This document shows positions 7,497 to 16,033 of a DNA stretch of 64,000 bases, piece after piece (the stretch's first letter is position 1; the number at the start of each line of letters is the position of its first letter). The position numbers were made by a program, and so were the translations under genes. Source of the stretch: Clostridium akagii DSM 12554 (GTDB taxonomy: Bacteria > Bacillota > Clostridia > Clostridiales > Clostridiaceae); NCBI RefSeq assembly GCF_000686725.1, contig NZ_KK366007.1, positions 540,323 to 604,322 of the forward strand, in the 5' to 3' direction. The notes under the pieces were generated by a model. That model made no database searches. It was not told the origin of the DNA and saw nothing but the letters and a program-made list of their open reading frames with translations.

Positions 7497-9785
7497 ATGG
7501 AAGAAATTAAGATTCTAGGAGCACGAATCCATAATCTAAAAAATATCAATCTAACCATTCCTAAGCATCAACTGGTGGTCATTACCGGTATCAGTGGTTC
7601 AGGAAAATCCAGTCTTGCATTTGATATCCTGTTTGAAGAAGGTAAGAATCAGTATCTAAGGTCCATTGGCATTTTGACTGGACTAGATTGCGAGGATCGG
7701 TTCGATGCAATGGAAGGCATCGGTCCAACGGTGGAGATACGGCAGAATACAATTCGGCAGAGCAATCCTCGTTCTACAGTCGGCACAAAGACCGGAATTC
7801 TAAGACAGCTGGCTCTTGTTTATGCTAGTGATGGAAAAACTTTGGATGAACATACGGAACATTTCTCACCAGGCTTCTTTCTCTATACAACGCCCGATGG
7901 CATGTGTCTCAGCTGCCAAGGCAGAGGTTCTTATTATGATATCAATCTTGAGCAACTCATTCCAGATAAAACAACTCTCCTTTTGGAGGTCTACGAGAGT
8001 TTGAAGGTAACAGCTGGTTTCTTGCGTAATCTAAAGAAGAAATACGGTATGTATTTTGAGACCCCATTCTGGGAACTACCAGAAGATATCCGAGGTGAAG
8101 TGGTCTATGGAACCTATGACAATGGCAAACAAAGCTACTGCTTGGAGCGGATACTAAGAAATGCTTATGAAAAAGAGGAGGATGTAGAGAAAGTCTATGT
8201 GAATACCGTTTGTTTAGATTGTCATGGTGATCGAATCGGCGAAGAATCAAGAAAAGTCTTCCTTCATGGAAATCAGATCGGTGAACTGGGACAGATGACA
8301 CTTACAGGTCTTCTTGATTTCCTAAATGGAATGCCCGAGGAAGAACTATCACAATTTGGCAACAATGTGGTAAAAAATGTGATGGAGAAATTAAAGCATC
8401 TAATCCAGTTTCGTTTAGGACATCTGACTCTTTACAGGGAGATGCCTTCTTTAAGTGGTGGCGAAATGCAACGCATCTTTCTCCATCTCCATCTGGAGTC
8501 AAGACTTGATTCTCTGATCTATGTCTTTGATGAACCAATGGCAGGCTTACATCCATCAGAGAAGCAAAGCATGATCCAAGCGGTAAAGGAATTAAGAGAC
8601 CTGGGTAATACAGTGATTGTGGTGGAGCATGATAAAGAGGTAATTCGTCATGCCAACCATATTATTGAGATTGGCCCTAAGGCAGGAATATACGGAGGAA
8701 CAGTGGTCTACCAGGGTGATTATGAAGGATACGAGAAAGCGGACACGTTGCTTAGCCAGTATCTTTTCAGTAAACGTTTGATGCCGAAACGGACGGTGAG
8801 AAAGCATAGATTTAATGAAAAAGACTCTATTACCTTGGAACATGTAAGTACCCATTATTTAAAGGACTTAACAGTAGCATTTCCACTTCATGCTATGGTT
8901 GGTATTGCTGGATTATCTGGAAGTGGTAAGAGTTCCTTGATTGATGATACACTTTTGAAACGTCTCGCCAGCGCTAAGAAATATGGACATGCAACTGGTA
9001 TAGCAGGAGTAGAACTGATTAGTGGTTTTGCAAAGATATCCCAGGAGCCCATTGGAAGAAGTGCCAGTTCTATGCCTGCCTCTTATATTGGTATCTGGGA
9101 TAAGATTCGGGAACTCTTTGCAAAACAGCCGGAAGCAAAAATAAGAAACATGGATGCCGGACATTTTTCGTTTAATTCTAAAGGGGCATGTCCAGACTGT
9201 ACGGGTAGTGGTTATGAAAGGATCTTTCTGACTGCTGATTTTTCCGTAGATAAGCTCTGCCAGACGTGTCATGGCAAACGGTTTAATGAAGAAAGTCTTT
9301 CTATATACTATAAAAGAAAAACGATTTCCGATGTGTTAGAGATGAGTATTAGCGAAGCTTTTTTATTTTTCACAGATCAGAATAGCATTGTGAAACCTCT
9401 TCGTATATTAAAGCAAATAGGCATGGGGTACTTAGGGATTGGTCAGCCATCTTCTTCTTTAAGCGGTGGGGAGGCACAGCGAGTGAAGCTTGCCAAAGAG
9501 CTGGGACGGAATTTAATTGGCAATATGCTCTATGTGTTAGATGAACCAACCACAGGACTTAGCCTTTATGATACAGCATTGTTAATAAAGCTATTAGATC
9601 AGCTGGTTGCCAGTGGCAATTCGGTGATTGTCATCGAACACAATGTAGATGTATTAAAAAGCTGTGATTATATCATTGAACTTGGTCCGGAAGGTGGGGA
9701 CAAGGGCGGTGAGATCATTGCCAAAGGAACAACAGAGAAGCTGAGAGACAATCTGAATTCCAAGACAGGAAGGTATCTTGCATGA
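7497..9785 (+). CDS. UvrA-like ABC ATPase, short paralogue
   Basis: A 762-residue twin ABC ATPase of the UvrA superfamily. Walker A motifs are GISGSGKS (residues 31-38) and GLSGSGKS (near 472), the signature loops are LSGGEMQRI and LSGGEAQRVKL, and zinc-binding pairs CLSC/CLDC and CPDC/CQTC are present. Housekeeping UvrA is about 940 residues, so this form is shorter. I see no room for the full UvrB-binding and insertion domains. Short UvrA paralogues such as DrrC are linked to resistance to DNA-intercalating drugs (family knowledge). Pairing with an AraC/GyrI sensor supports a drug-protection role rather than general nucleotide excision repair. The first Walker B reads FDEPMAGLH where Thr is usual at the sixth position. 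Confidence 0.88.
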   Translation: MEEIKILGARIHNLKNINLTIPKHQLVVITGISGSGKSSLAFDILFEEGKNQYLRSIGILTGLDCEDRFDAMEGIGPTVEIRQNTIRQSNPRSTVGTKTGILRQLALVYASDGKTLDEHTEHFSPGFFLYTTPDGMCLSCQGRGSYYDINLEQLIPDKTTLLLEVYESLKVTAGFLRNLKKKYGMYFETPFWELPEDIRGEVVYGTYDNGKQSYCLERILRNAYEKEEDVEKVYVNTVCLDCHGDRIGEESRKVFLHGNQIGELGQMTLTGLLDFLNGMPEEELSQFGNNVVKNVMEKLKHLIQFRLGHLTLYREMPSLSGGEMQRIFLHLHLESRLDSLIYVFDEPMAGLHPSEKQSMIQAVKELRDLGNTVIVVEHDKEVIRHANHIIEIGPKAGIYGGTVVYQGDYEGYEKADTLLSQYLFSKRLMPKRTVRKHRFNEKDSITLEHVSTHYLKDLTVAFPLHAMVGIAGLSGSGKSSLIDDTLLKRLASAKKYGHATGIAGVELISGFAKISQEPIGRSASSMPASYIGIWDKIRELFAKQPEAKIRNMDAGHFSFNSKGACPDCTGSGYERIFLTADFSVDKLCQTCHGKRFNEESLSIYYKRKTISDVLEMSISEAFLFFTDQNSIVKPLRILKQIGMGYLGIGQPSSSLSGGEAQRVKLAKELGRNLIGNMLYVLDEPTTGLSLYDTALLIKLLDQLVASGNSVIVIEHNVDVLKSCDYIIELGPEGGDKGGEIIAKGTTEKLRDNLNSKTGRYLA

Positions 9786-9859
9786 ACTTAAAAACACTGG
9801 TGGAAAAGGAAATAAGTATTACAGATGGTTTCTTTATTGGTAAGGAGGGAAGCATATGA
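9782..9859 (+). pseudogene. 25-codon remnant translationally coupled to the UvrA-like gene
   Basis: An ATG overlaps the UvrA-like stop codon in the ATGA arrangement typical of coupled genes, and opens a frame of only 25 codons (MNLKTLVEKEISITDGFFIG and a few more) ending inside the ribosome-binding region of the next gene. I do not recognise it. It may be the 5' scrap of a third gene of the cassette cut off when the downstream DNA was joined, or it may be chance. Confidence 0.25.
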
Positions 9860-10651
9860 ATCAAAGAAAAAAGATATGGTTAGAAAAGATAATAAACAGT
9901 AGTTATAACAATATTGCTGGCATAATTGTACTAAAAAATGGTAAAATATTATATGAAAACTACTATAATGGATATACTGCTGCTAACGCCGTTCATGTAG
10001 CGTCGGTAACAAAGAGTATTTTTTCTGCATTGATTGGTATCGCAATAGATAATGGGGATATTAAAAGTATAGACCAGAAAGTATTGGACTTTTTTCCGGA
10101 TTACACTGTTAATAGAGGTGAAAAAACGATACAGATCGTTACGATTAAGGATATGCTGACTATGACAGCCCCGTATAAATATAAGGTGGAACCATACGAA
10201 AAGTTTTTTTCCAGCGATAACTGGATAAAAGCTGCATTGGATTTATTAGGAGGTAAAGGGAAGATAGGCGATTTTAGGTATACTCCCCTCATAGGCACAC
10301 ATATCTTGTCAGGAATTCTCGTAAAAGCTACGGGTCAACCAGTACTTGATTTCGCTACGGAAAATCTATTCTCGCCACTGAGAATCAATGTTACGCACAA
10401 TGTGGTGATACGTAATAAAGAAGAGTACATCGCCCTTATGAAAGATAAAAACACCAGTGGCTGGGTTGTTGACCCACAAGGGATAAACCCGGCAAGCTGG
10501 GGACTTTTCTTGACACCTGGGGATATGTCAAAAATAGGTCAATTGTACCTAAATGGTGATTTCTATTGCTTCTCTTTTTATGCCACGTGCTAAGGATAGA
10601 ATAAAACTTATTAAAGAATATATTGAGCCAATGTTTGAGAATTATGTATAG
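9856..10651 (+). pseudogene. Serine hydrolase (class C beta-lactamase-like), internal deletion and frameshift
   Basis: The first 232 or so residues are a normal penicillin-binding/class C beta-lactamase-type domain. The nucleophile is in ASVTKSIFSALIG (SxxK near residue 51), followed by KDMLTMTAPY and GTHILSGIL. After KIGQLYLNGDF the frame runs into 8 unrelated residues and stops at 10593. A second frame from about 10556 to 10651 reads ISIASLFMPRAKDRIKLIKE and ends in EYIEPMFENYV, a plausible C-terminal tail of the same kind of protein. The middle third (normally 80-110 residues) is therefore missing and the ends are joined out of frame. Function is probably lost; a truncated product cannot be excluded. 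Confidence 0.75.
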
Positions 10652-10729
10652 TGAATTTCAATTTCGGGGAGATTATGAGCATTTGCCGGTAAATGACTGA
10701 TTGCTCCACCGTACTACTGGGGAATCAAA

Positions 10730-10816
10730 CATTTAGAGTTAAAAAATATAGATAAAAACTAAGATATAAAAAACCTTATAGCCATCAAATAATCAATTTG
10801 ATGGCTATAAGGTTTT
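10730..10816. repeat. Diverged third copy of the dispersed repeat, with strong bidirectional terminator
   Basis: ACATTTAGAGTTAAAAAATA (from about 10729) resembles the core of the copies at 1029 and 6307. It is followed by a 21-bp perfect stem (10770-10790 with 10796-10816) whose upper part again contains CATCAAAT/ATTTGATG. The stem ends in T-runs on both strands. It separates the broken serine hydrolase from the convergent exporter gene. Confidence 0.6.
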
Positions 10817-10848
10817 TTGAAAAGGTTATTTTAAAGTATTGATAATAA

Positions 10849-12291
10849 TTACTCCACTGTCACCGGCACATCTTTATGCTTTGACAGCAATATTGTGGGA
10901 ATAACTGCAATTACGATAAATCCAATCGACCACCCAAACGCAACATTGTATGCACCTGTAACTGTTTGGATATTACTTACCCCATGACTGGAAAGTTGAT
11001 GTTGGAGGATTGTTGCAAGAATGGCCGGACCGAATGCCCCACCAATTGTCTGTGAAATTCTGGTGGTAATACTGGCATCAGGAACTTGATCTCCACTTAA
11101 TCCTAGATATGCAGAGGCCATAATGGGAATGAATAATCCACCAAGACCCGCTCCTCGTAAAAGCATAGCAGATGCCAGTAATACCTGACTTGTATTAGCA
11201 CCTGCAAATGCGAATGGCAATGTACCAACAATTGTTATAACAAGACTTATCATAATTATTAGTCGCGAACCTATACTGTCAGTGAGTCTACCCACCAAGC
11301 TTCTGGTAAGTAACATCCCAACTCCTTGTGGAATAAGCAAAAGTCCTGCAAATAACACACTTTCACCACGCACCTGTTGGTAGTATAATGGCAAAAGGAG
11401 CATACCTCCATTTGTAATGATACCTGACAAGAAAAGCAAAATAGAGGAAGCGGAAAAATTACGCGATTTAAATAGACTTAAGTCAACAATTACAACATTT
11501 TTCGTACGTAAGGCGTAAAAAATAAATGCGATCAGCAGGGTTATACCTATAACCAGTGGAATAATAACCGCACTGCTAACTAAACCACCATGAGATCTTA
11601 TCTGTGATATACCATATATTAGCATAGTAAATGAAGGAGACAACAGCAAAAATCCTATTATGTCCAGGGGTTGTTTGCTGACAGATGGTTTATCCTTGGG
11701 TAATCCCCACACTGCTAGCACTAAAGCAATAATTGTTATTGGAATATTAACATAGAAAATCCAACGCCAGCTTAGGGTGTTGACAATAATTCCTCCCAGC
11801 ACTGGACCAAGAATCGGTCCCAATAGCATTGGTAATCCTACGATTGACATAAGGCGTCCCATATTCTGTCCACCAGTTATCCGAACAAGCATTGTGGTCA
11901 AGGTTGGCATAATTAGACCTGCACCAATACCTTGTAGGAGTCTGAAGAAAATTAAGCTGTCTATATTCCATGACAGAGATGAAAGAATTGAACCTATTAA
12001 AAATAATGCCAGTGAAAATATATATAGTCGCTTGTCTCCAAAACGATTATTTGCCCATCCTGAAATGGGTACTGCCATACCCATTGCCAGCACATAGCCT
12101 GTGATAACCCACTGTATGACTGAAACTGTACTTTTGAGATCACCGGCTATTGTTTTTATTGCTACATTTACCATCGTCGAATCCAGTAATGGTGCCAGGG
12201 CTCCAATCACCAAGATGACTGCTACCTTAAGTATCGCTGGATCTATAGTCTCTTTTTCAGGCAATGATACATTAGTTTTTAATTTTTTCAT
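10849..12291 (-). CDS. DHA2-family multidrug MFS exporter
   Basis: A 480-residue integral membrane protein with about 14 hydrophobic helices, as in EmrB/QacA drug:proton antiporters. Motif C of this group is visible as LPMLLGPILGPVLGGIIV (residues about 145-165), with ALAPLLDSTMVNVAIKTI in TM1 and GNRFGDK-like WANNRFGDKRLY as motif A. It probably expels lipophilic or cationic drugs using the proton gradient. It is divergent from a TetR-type regulator gene whose promoter contains a palindrome. The region is richer in G+C than the core genes, suggesting a transferred resistance unit. Confidence 0.92.
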   Translation of the reverse strand: MKKLKTNVSLPEKETIDPAILKVAVILVIGALAPLLDSTMVNVAIKTIAGDLKSTVSVIQWVITGYVLAMGMAVPISGWANNRFGDKRLYIFSLALFLIGSILSSLSWNIDSLIFFRLLQGIGAGLIMPTLTTMLVRITGGQNMGRLMSIVGLPMLLGPILGPVLGGIIVNTLSWRWIFYVNIPITIIALVLAVWGLPKDKPSVSKQPLDIIGFLLLSPSFTMLIYGISQIRSHGGLVSSAVIIPLVIGITLLIAFIFYALRTKNVVIVDLSLFKSRNFSASSILLFLSGIITNGGMLLLPLYYQQVRGESVLFAGLLLIPQGVGMLLTRSLVGRLTDSIGSRLIIMISLVITIVGTLPFAFAGANTSQVLLASAMLLRGAGLGGLFIPIMASAYLGLSGDQVPDASITTRISQTIGGAFGPAILATILQHQLSSHGVSNIQTVTGAYNVAFGWSIGFIVIAVIPTILLSKHKDVPVTVE

Positions 12292-12382
12292 ATAGAAAAT
12301 ACTCCTTGTATAATAATGTATTATAGATACCTATATTTAGTTGCCAATTAAGATAATTGTGTATTACACATTAGTAGTGGTT

Positions 12383-12411
12383 TTGACTTATCCAACAACT
12401 TGTTGTATTGT
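12383..12411 (+). promoter_or_regulatory. Promoter of the TetR-type gene with operator in the spacer
   Basis: TTGACT (12383-12388), a 17-bp spacer and TATTGT (12406-12411) form a promoter for the regulator gene. The spacer contains the palindrome CAACAA-C-TTGTTG (12393-12405), ideally placed for a repressor to block RNA polymerase. Autoregulation by the adjacent TetR-type protein is inference. Confidence 0.5.
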
Positions 12412-12503
12412 TTTATTATAATTATTTTCTAACTCTTCTTCAACCAACAATCTCATATGGTTTGTCGGTTTTTGAGAGCAGAAATAGGAAAGGAATAATT
12501 TAT

Positions 12504-13067
12504 ATGAAGGAACATTTTGAAATTACTGCACAAACAAGGCAAAATTTAATCGACTCGTTTTGGGAATTGTACTGTATAAAACGAATTGAAAAAATTACAG
12601 TGAGAGAAATTACTACCAAAGCCGGATATAACCGAAGCACATTTTATGAATATTTTACGGATGTTTATGACATTTTAGAACGGATTGAAAACTCACTTTT
12701 ACCAAATCTAAGCAATCATCATCCAAAAAACATTTTGCCGGAATCTGACGTTATGCTACATATTAATCACTTTGTGAAAATATATCAGGAGAGGAGTAAA
12801 TACTATGTTATTCTATTGGGCGACAACGGTGATCCATCATTTCAAGGTAAAATAAGGAATCTCCTTAGAAGTGCACTAGATGAGCTTTTTTCCACACAAA
12901 GTCATGTTGATGATTTTATACTTGATTACACAATTGAATACACAATATCTGCGATGATAGGAGTTCTAAATTATGGTTTTAAACGTGAAAAGAATCCACC
13001 CATAGAAAAACTTATTCAGCTTATATATAACCTTATGTATAATGGCGTAATGGAAAAATCAATCTGA
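12504..13067 (+). CDS. TetR/AcrR-family transcriptional regulator
   Basis: A 187-residue regulator. The N-terminal helix-turn-helix is ITVREITTKAGYNRSTFYEY (residues about 28-47), followed by FTDVYDILERIE as in the TetR family. The C-terminal all-helical part is the ligand-binding and dimer domain and shows little conservation. The ATG at 12504 follows a GGAAAGGAATAA ribosome site; in-frame codons further upstream would overlap the promoter and operator at 12383-12411 and are rejected. It is divergent from the DHA2 exporter, the usual layout for a drug-sensing repressor of its own pump. Confidence 0.85.
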   Translation: MKEHFEITAQTRQNLIDSFWELYCIKRIEKITVREITTKAGYNRSTFYEYFTDVYDILERIENSLLPNLSNHHPKNILPESDVMLHINHFVKIYQERSKYYVILLGDNGDPSFQGKIRNLLRSALDELFSTQSHVDDFILDYTIEYTISAMIGVLNYGFKREKNPPIEKLIQLIYNLMYNGVMEKSI

Positions 13068-13168
13068 TATATAATACTGTTGATAAGTGAGGTTTTCAAA
13101 ATACAAAATCCATGATTTCCTCACTAAAGCGAGATGGTAGAATGATTTATGACCATGAGGAAGGAGGA

Positions 13169-14038
13169 TTATTCTTCCTTAAAACTTTTAATGAATTTTT
13201 GTGCCAGTGAAGACATGTATCTGTTTTTTATCCATATTGCAACTATCGATGTTTCCAATTTCTCATTTTTTATCTCCTTATAAATTAGATTCTCATTACA
13301 GGAAAGATCAAAGGAGGATTTTGGCACTATTGCAACTCCAAAGCCTGCATTGGCTAGCATAAGTGTTGTTCGTGCATCATCATTTTTACAAAATATTTCA
13401 GGTTCAAAGCCACTTTCCTGGCAAGTTTCCATTATCAATTGCTCATATCTGCGGTAAAAAATCAGGGGTTTATCTACTAATTGCTTCAATGCTATATAAG
13501 GGCCTTCTAAATCTAAACAATATTCCTTTGTCATTGCGGCTATCATAGGTTCTTTCTTCATACATTTATGATTACAGTTTAAAGCTTTAAAGGGAGTTCT
13601 TACAATTCCTACTTCTATAACCCCTCTATTTAATAGTTCTATTACCTTAAATGTGTTGCCTTCCTGCAAATGAAATTTCACCCCGTCATACTCTTTATGA
13701 AATTTATTCAGAATATTTTTTATAAGTAGTGCACCAGAGGACGAAACCGTTCCTATGGACAATGTTCCCTTTAATCCTTTTTTAAAGTCATCTATTTCAT
13801 TTATTGTTGCGTCCGTAAGTTCTAATATTTGTTCAGCTCTAGTTTTTAATATTTCGCCAGCATCAGTTAAATGAGTATGTCTTGGGCCTCTCACCACAAG
13901 TTTTATTCCTAGTTCTATCTCCAAAAGTTTTAGCTGTTGACTTAATGGTGGTTGTGCAATGTGAAGTCTTTTCGCTGCTGCTGTTATTTGACCTTCCTCT
14001 GCAATTGCAACAAAGTACCTAAGTTGTTTGATATCCAT
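13169..14038 (-). CDS. LysR-family transcriptional regulator
   Basis: A 289-residue LysR-type regulator. Residues 1-60 are the winged helix-turn-helix (MDIKQLRYFVAIAEEGQITA, then AAKRLHIAQPPLSQQLKLLE). The remainder is the two-lobed effector-binding domain, with GTLSIGTVSSSG near residue 92 and GFGVAIVPKSS near 235. These proteins are usually co-inducer-dependent activators of divergent genes. Here the divergent neighbour is the ABC exporter pair, with a palindrome at 14084-14098 between them. The effector is unknown. Confidence 0.92.
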   Translation of the reverse strand: MDIKQLRYFVAIAEEGQITAAAKRLHIAQPPLSQQLKLLEIELGIKLVVRGPRHTHLTDAGEILKTRAEQILELTDATINEIDDFKKGLKGTLSIGTVSSSGALLIKNILNKFHKEYDGVKFHLQEGNTFKVIELLNRGVIEVGIVRTPFKALNCNHKCMKKEPMIAAMTKEYCLDLEGPYIALKQLVDKPLIFYRRYEQLIMETCQESGFEPEIFCKNDDARTTLMLANAGFGVAIVPKSSFDLSCNENLIYKEIKNEKLETSIVAIWIKNRYMSSLAQKFIKSFKEE

Positions 14039-14083
14039 ACATTTCCCCCTTATAGCTGCTAAACTGAAACTTGTTTCTTAAGT

Positions 14084-14098
14084 ATACGATTATCGTAT
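14084..14098. promoter_or_regulatory. LysR-type palindromic site
   Basis: ATACGAT-T-ATCGTAT is a perfect 7-1-7 palindrome that contains the T-N11-A core of LysR-type boxes. It lies 46 bp upstream of the lysR start and about 105 bp upstream of the exporter start, between the divergent genes. Binding by the adjacent LysR protein is inferred. Confidence 0.55.
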
Positions 14099-14202
14099 GC
14101 CACATATATAAAACATATATTATTAATATGGTAATCTCCATGATATAATAATATTCGCATGAAGCGAAACATGCAATACTTTTTATACTGGAGTGATAAT
14201 TT

Positions 14203-15936
14203 TTGTTTAAACTTTTTAGATTTCTAAAACCATATAAAAAAGAGTGTATTTTAGGTCCAACCTTTAAACTTACAGAAGCACTATTAGAGCTATTGCTTCC
14301 AACACTTATGGCACTTATTATAAATAATGGTGTAACAACACATAATACAAGCTATGTATTAAGAATGGGAGGCATTATGTGTGTTATGGCAATTTTAGGC
14401 TTTTGCAGTTCTATGACATGCCAATATTTTGCGGCTCGTACTTCTCAAGGGTTTGGCACAAATTTGCGTAACCATTTGTTTAAGCATATATCTACATTTT
14501 CTTATGTGGAAATAGATAAATTTGGTACAGCATCACTAACAAATCGTATTACTAGTGATGTAAATCAACTTCAATTGGCAGTTGCCATGCTTATTCGTCT
14601 TGCATTTCGTGCGCCTTTTATATGTATTGGTGCTATTATTATGTCAATGTTACTTGACCTTAGGTTGGCACTTATATTGATTGCGTCTACCCCCATATTT
14701 GGAATTATTATATATCTTATCATAAGTAAAACTTCCCCGCTTTACCGTAAATATCAAAAAAGGTTAGATAAACTTGGTCTAGTTCTTCGAGAAAATCTTT
14801 CTGGTATACGTGTAATTCGTGCTTTTGCAAAGACAAAGAATGAAAAAATAAGATTCAAAACCGCAAATGATGATTTAACCACAACGGCAATTTTAGTTGG
14901 TAAAACATCTGCTCTACTAAACCCCCTCACAACGCTTGTTATGAATGCAGCAATAGTGGCTATTTTATGGGCTAGTAGCTATCATATTAATGCTGGTACC
15001 CTTTCTCAAGGTACGATTATTGCATTTGTAAATTACGTAACACAAATATTATTGTCACTTGTTGTAGTATCAAATCTTGTTATTGTTTTTACAAAAGCCT
15101 TTGCTTCTGCAAATCGTGTTAACGAAATACTAGATACTGTAGTCTCAATTGAAGACAATGGTAGTTACATAGAAAAACATTCTTATGATGAAGTTCCTTC
15201 AATTAAGTTCAATCAAGTTGATTTTGCTTATAATAGTACAAGTGATCCAGAACTAACGGATATTAACATAAGCATCAATAAAGGAGAAACAGTAGGTATT
15301 ATTGGTAGTACAGGCTCTGGTAAATCAACTTTTATAAATTTAATTCCAAGATTTTATGATGTAACTAAAGGTGAAATAGAAGTAGATGGAGTAAACATTA
15401 AAGATTATTCACTGAAAAATCTTAGGAATAAAATCAGCATGGTTCCTCAAAAATCTGTGCTTTTTACGGGTAGCATTAATGATAATATCTGTTGGGGAAA
15501 GAAAAATGCTACAGAAGAAGAAATTGTAGCAGCAGCAAAAATAGCTCAAGCAGATCAATTCATCAAAAAACTGCCTGATGGCTATAGTACAATGGTATCC
15601 CGTGGTGGCAATAACTTTTCTGGTGGTCAAAGACAAAGACTTACAATTGCTAGGGCAATAATCGCAAGACCCGAAATTTTAATATTGGACGACTCCTCTA
15701 GTGCACTTGATTTTGCAACAGATGCAGCACTTAGAAGTGCTCTTAAAAATTGCAGTGATATCATGACCGTGCTTATTGTTTCTCAGCGTGCCAGTTCTAT
15801 AAAATATGCAGATAAAATTATTGTATTTGATGATGGAAAGATAGTGGGAGTAGGCAAACATGACTATCTTATGACAAGTTGTGAAGTATACAAAGAAATA
15901 TGCCTCTCACAGCTTTCAGAAAAGGAGACTAAATAA
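14203..15936 (+). CDS. ABC exporter, heterodimer subunit 1 (degenerate ATPase site)
   Basis: A 577-residue half-transporter with an N-terminal six-helix membrane domain (residues about 15-310) and a C-terminal ATPase. Walker A is GSTGSGKST, the signature is FSGGQRQRLTIARA, and the Walker B end is LILDDSSSALD. The catalytic Glu after Walker B is Asp here, which in heterodimeric exporters such as TM287/288, BmrCD and LmrCD marks the non-hydrolysing site (family knowledge). The start is a TTG at 14203, nine bases after GGAG. The partner gene begins 97 bp downstream. Confidence 0.92.
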   Translation: MFKLFRFLKPYKKECILGPTFKLTEALLELLLPTLMALIINNGVTTHNTSYVLRMGGIMCVMAILGFCSSMTCQYFAARTSQGFGTNLRNHLFKHISTFSYVEIDKFGTASLTNRITSDVNQLQLAVAMLIRLAFRAPFICIGAIIMSMLLDLRLALILIASTPIFGIIIYLIISKTSPLYRKYQKRLDKLGLVLRENLSGIRVIRAFAKTKNEKIRFKTANDDLTTTAILVGKTSALLNPLTTLVMNAAIVAILWASSYHINAGTLSQGTIIAFVNYVTQILLSLVVVSNLVIVFTKAFASANRVNEILDTVVSIEDNGSYIEKHSYDEVPSIKFNQVDFAYNSTSDPELTDINISINKGETVGIIGSTGSGKSTFINLIPRFYDVTKGEIEVDGVNIKDYSLKNLRNKISMVPQKSVLFTGSINDNICWGKKNATEEEIVAAAKIAQADQFIKKLPDGYSTMVSRGGNNFSGGQRQRLTIARAIIARPEILILDDSSSALDFATDAALRSALKNCSDIMTVLIVSQRASSIKYADKIIVFDDGKIVGVGKHDYLMTSCEVYKEICLSQLSEKETK

Positions 15937-16018
15937 TCTAAATGATTATTTAGGACAGCATGAGGAATACTAGGGGGATAAATAATCTAAATGATTATTT
16001 AGGACAGTATGAGGAATA
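15931..16018 (+). repeat. Tandem duplication between the two ABC exporter genes
   Basis: A 39-bp unit is present at 15931-15969 and again at 15980-16018 (offset 49 bp), differing at one base (C or T). Each copy holds a 9-bp inverted repeat (AAATAATC/GATTATTT within it) and a GAGGAATA purine tract. Only the second copy stands close enough to the start at 16034 to supply its ribosome site (GAGGAGGA). The duplication lengthens the intercistronic spacer and may tune the subunit ratio. Confidence 0.8.
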
Positions 16019-16033
16019 TGAGGAGGATAAATA

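Noticed and set aside
7957-9272. Minus-strand reading frames of 84-119 codons inside the UvrA-like gene
   Set aside because: Shadows of the coding strand without ribosome sites or recognisable domains.
7497-9785. Housekeeping excinuclease subunit UvrA
   Set aside because: It is about 180 residues too short, lacks uvrB beside it and is paired with an AraC/GyrI regulator, so a paralogue is more likely.
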